Source: Janthinobacterium sp. 61 (GTDB lineage Bacteria > Pseudomonadota > Gammaproteobacteria > Burkholderiales > Burkholderiaceae_D). From it: a DNA stretch of 64,000 nucleotides. Where the stretch lies: positions 3,534,001-3,598,000 of the forward strand of contig NZ_PJMQ01000001.1 of the NCBI RefSeq assembly GCF_002846335.1, written 5' to 3'. Both the position numbers and the translations under genes were made by a program. Positions 62,991 to 64,000 of the stretch are shown one piece after another. The notes under the pieces were generated by a model. It saw only the letters and a list, made by a program, of their open reading frames with translations, was not told where the DNA came from and ran no database searches. How positions within the stretch are numbered: the first letter of the stretch is position 1; every line of letters starts with the position of its first letter.

Positions 62991-63874
62991 TTGCTGCCGC
63001 CAGTCAGGTTAGCTTCCATTTTTTCTTCGCGCGTAAATTTGAAACGGGTGATGACGACCCACAGGTCATCCTTGTCACTCGACAACATATTCGGTGGGAA
63101 ACGGCCGAAAGGCGCCGCGCGGCGCACGATGGCCAGGGCCGCCGCATCCAGCGCCGGGTTGCCCGAGCTTTTCTCCACGCGGGCGCCGCCCTCCTTCTGG
63201 TAAATCGTGCCGTCCTGGAAGATGGGGATGTAGACGACCAGTTCGCCATATATCTTGCGGCCATTCTTTTGCGGGAAATTCAGGGTGCCTATTTCCTCGA
63301 TGCGCTTTTGCAGGGTCTTGTAATACATGGCATAGCCGACCTCTTGCGTGCTGGGCGTAATGAAAGTCTTGCGGGGACGCTTGTTCTGGTCTTCCACGGT
63401 CTGGCTGATCTCGGCCGCCATGCGCGCGATGGCCTTGCTGCTTTCCATCAAGTCCGAACCGCTGGCCAGGGGATTGGGCTTGTCTTTTTCCGTGACGGGC
63501 GCGGCGCTGTAGGGCGTGGTCTTGGCCGCCTGCGTCAGCAGTTCCTGCTGCTTTTGCTCCAGTTCGGCAATGCGTCGGGCGCTGGCCTTGGCGCTATCGC
63601 CCTCTTCTACCTTGCGCATGTCGGGCAAGGGCGACTTGGCGCGGCCCTTGTCGGCCTGGCCACCGCCGTCGAGATTGGCTTGCGCCAGGGCCTCGGCCTT
63701 CAGCGGCTTGTTCGCATGCTTGGCGTTGACCAGGATCACTTCCAGGCCGGGATCGGTGGCCACGGCCCGCTGCGGGGCCGGGGCGACAAAATGCATCGCC
63801 AGCAAGGTGCCGTGCGCCAGCAGCGACACCGCCACGGCGATCATCAGGAAACGATACTCTCGGAAAGACTTCAC
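62987..63874 (-). CDS. TonB-like energy-transducing protein
   Basis: This protein of about 295 residues has an N-terminal membrane anchor ([17 protein letters not shown]), a long, charged periplasmic spacer and a C-terminal TonB domain (about 205-280: [18 protein letters not shown] ... [21 protein letters not shown]...[22 protein letters not shown]). It lacks the Pro-rich spacer of classical TonB, so the partner ExbBD and role are open. Start GTG 63874 was preferred because it gives a short basic N terminus ahead of the membrane helix; TTG 63901 is possible. It precedes aroE with overlap. Confidence 0.85.
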   Translation of the reverse strand: MKSFREYRFLMIAVAVSLLAHGTLLAMHFVAPAPQRAVATDPGLEVILVNAKHANKPLKAEALAQANLDGGGQADKGRAKSPLPDMRKVEEGDSAKASARRIAELEQKQQELLTQAAKTTPYSAAPVTEKDKPNPLASGSDLMESSKAIARMAAEISQTVEDQNKRPRKTFITPSTQEVGYAMYYKTLQKRIEEIGTLNFPQKNGRKIYGELVVYIPIFQDGTIYQKEGGARVEKSSGNPALDAAALAIVRRAAPFGRFPPNMLSSDKDDLWVVITRFKFTREEKMEANLTGGSN

Positions 63875-63925
63875 GCGCAACCCAGTTCGCAACAAGCACA
63901 AGATGTGCTGAATTCTACGTCAAAG

Positions 63926-63956
63926 GGCGGTGCCGGCAACAGTTATCAGCACCGCC
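63926..63956 (-). terminator. Possible terminator hairpin before the TonB-like gene
   Basis: Arms GGCGGTGC (63926-63933) and GCACCGCC (63949-63956) with a 15-base loop, just downstream of the partial gene's stop at 63976 on the minus strand. On that strand the arm is followed by CTTTG, a weak T tract. Confidence 0.5.
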
Positions 63957-63975
63957 TTGTGGCTTGGCGGCGGCC

Positions 63976-64000
63976 TTACTTGACCTCGGGCTCGCTGACC
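63976..64000 (-). CDS. C-terminal end of a gene (partial, 7 codons and stop)
   Basis: The minus strand ends a reading frame in VSEPEVK then TAA (63978-63976). In related genomes the gene upstream of this TonB-like protein and aroE is an RNB-domain ribonuclease (RNase II/R type) with a similar charged end. The seven residues alone cannot identify it. Confidence 0.4.

Noticed and set aside
1..64000. Search for CRISPR arrays, insertion sequences, prophage genes, tRNA and rRNA
   Set aside because: No regularly spaced repeats, transposase or phage proteins, or RNA-gene patterns were seen by eye. The only repeats are REP-like elements and short tandem repeats.

Overview
The window looks like a chromosomal segment of a Betaproteobacterium of the Oxalobacteraceae, most like Janthinobacterium and relatives. 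This rests on the high GC content, the protein flavour, and gene orders typical of Burkholderiales (miaB-ybeZ-ybeY-corC-lnt; glyQ-glyS-gmhB-plsC; pyrR-pyrB-pyrC' beside ruvX-yqgE; pilGHIJ-chpA beside rubA-thiD-hemL; tonB-aroE-mtgA). It is mostly core genome. I found no prophage, insertion sequence, CRISPR array, rRNA or tRNA. The genus is an inference from pattern, not from a search.

Layout. 1-2 kb: the end of a TonB-dependent receptor and an exported inositol-phosphate-type histidine phosphatase. 2-10 kb: a catabolic block with two MHS-family proton symporters, a fumarylacetoacetate-hydrolase-family enzyme, a thioredoxin-like protein, and the beta-ketoadipate genes pcaIJF divergent from an IclR regulator, with a perfect palindromic operator candidate in between. 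10-12 kb: a BigR-type ArsR sulfide/persulfide sensor with two half-size YeeE/YedE transporters and a ChaN-like lipoprotein. 12-17 kb: a PEP-CTERM-like exported protein, a four-gene minus-strand unit (orphan histidine kinase, DUF1697, DUF3224, 59-codon membrane peptide), and an HDOD protein with a small translationally coupled partner. 17-34 kb: an HTH regulator, tRNA/rRNA modification and lipoprotein maturation (miaB, ybeZ, ybeY, corC, lnt), glycyl-tRNA synthetase, then envelope lipid and LPS-core genes (gmhB, plsC, waaA, waaC, phosphomannomutase/phosphoglucomutase) and an H-NS protein.

34-41 kb: apaH, then the most accessory-looking part: an AraC regulator followed by a tight unit encoding an AhpD/CMD-fold protein, an acyl-CoA-dehydrogenase-fold flavoprotein and a complete NitT/TauT-type ABC importer. 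This is the best candidate here for an uncharacterised uptake-and-oxidation system. 41-45.5 kb: the pyrimidine operon, with a dihydroorotase homologue that has lost its metal-binding His-x-His motif. 46-56.5 kb: a DNA photolyase and the Pil-Chp chemosensory system that controls type IV pili, including a 1767-residue hybrid CheA. 56.6-64 kb: rubredoxin, a divergent ThiD, hemL, a HAD phosphatase, corA, mtgA, aroE, a TonB-like protein and the last codons of another gene.

Two structural themes recur. First, many genes overlap at start/stop (ATGA, GTGA, TTGA, TGATG), pointing to translational coupling. Second, inverted-repeat elements sit in gaps between genes: two GTAG-type REP pairs and one unrelated 130-bp inverted-repeat element. 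In two of the three cases the stop codons of both flanking convergent genes lie in the ends of the element.
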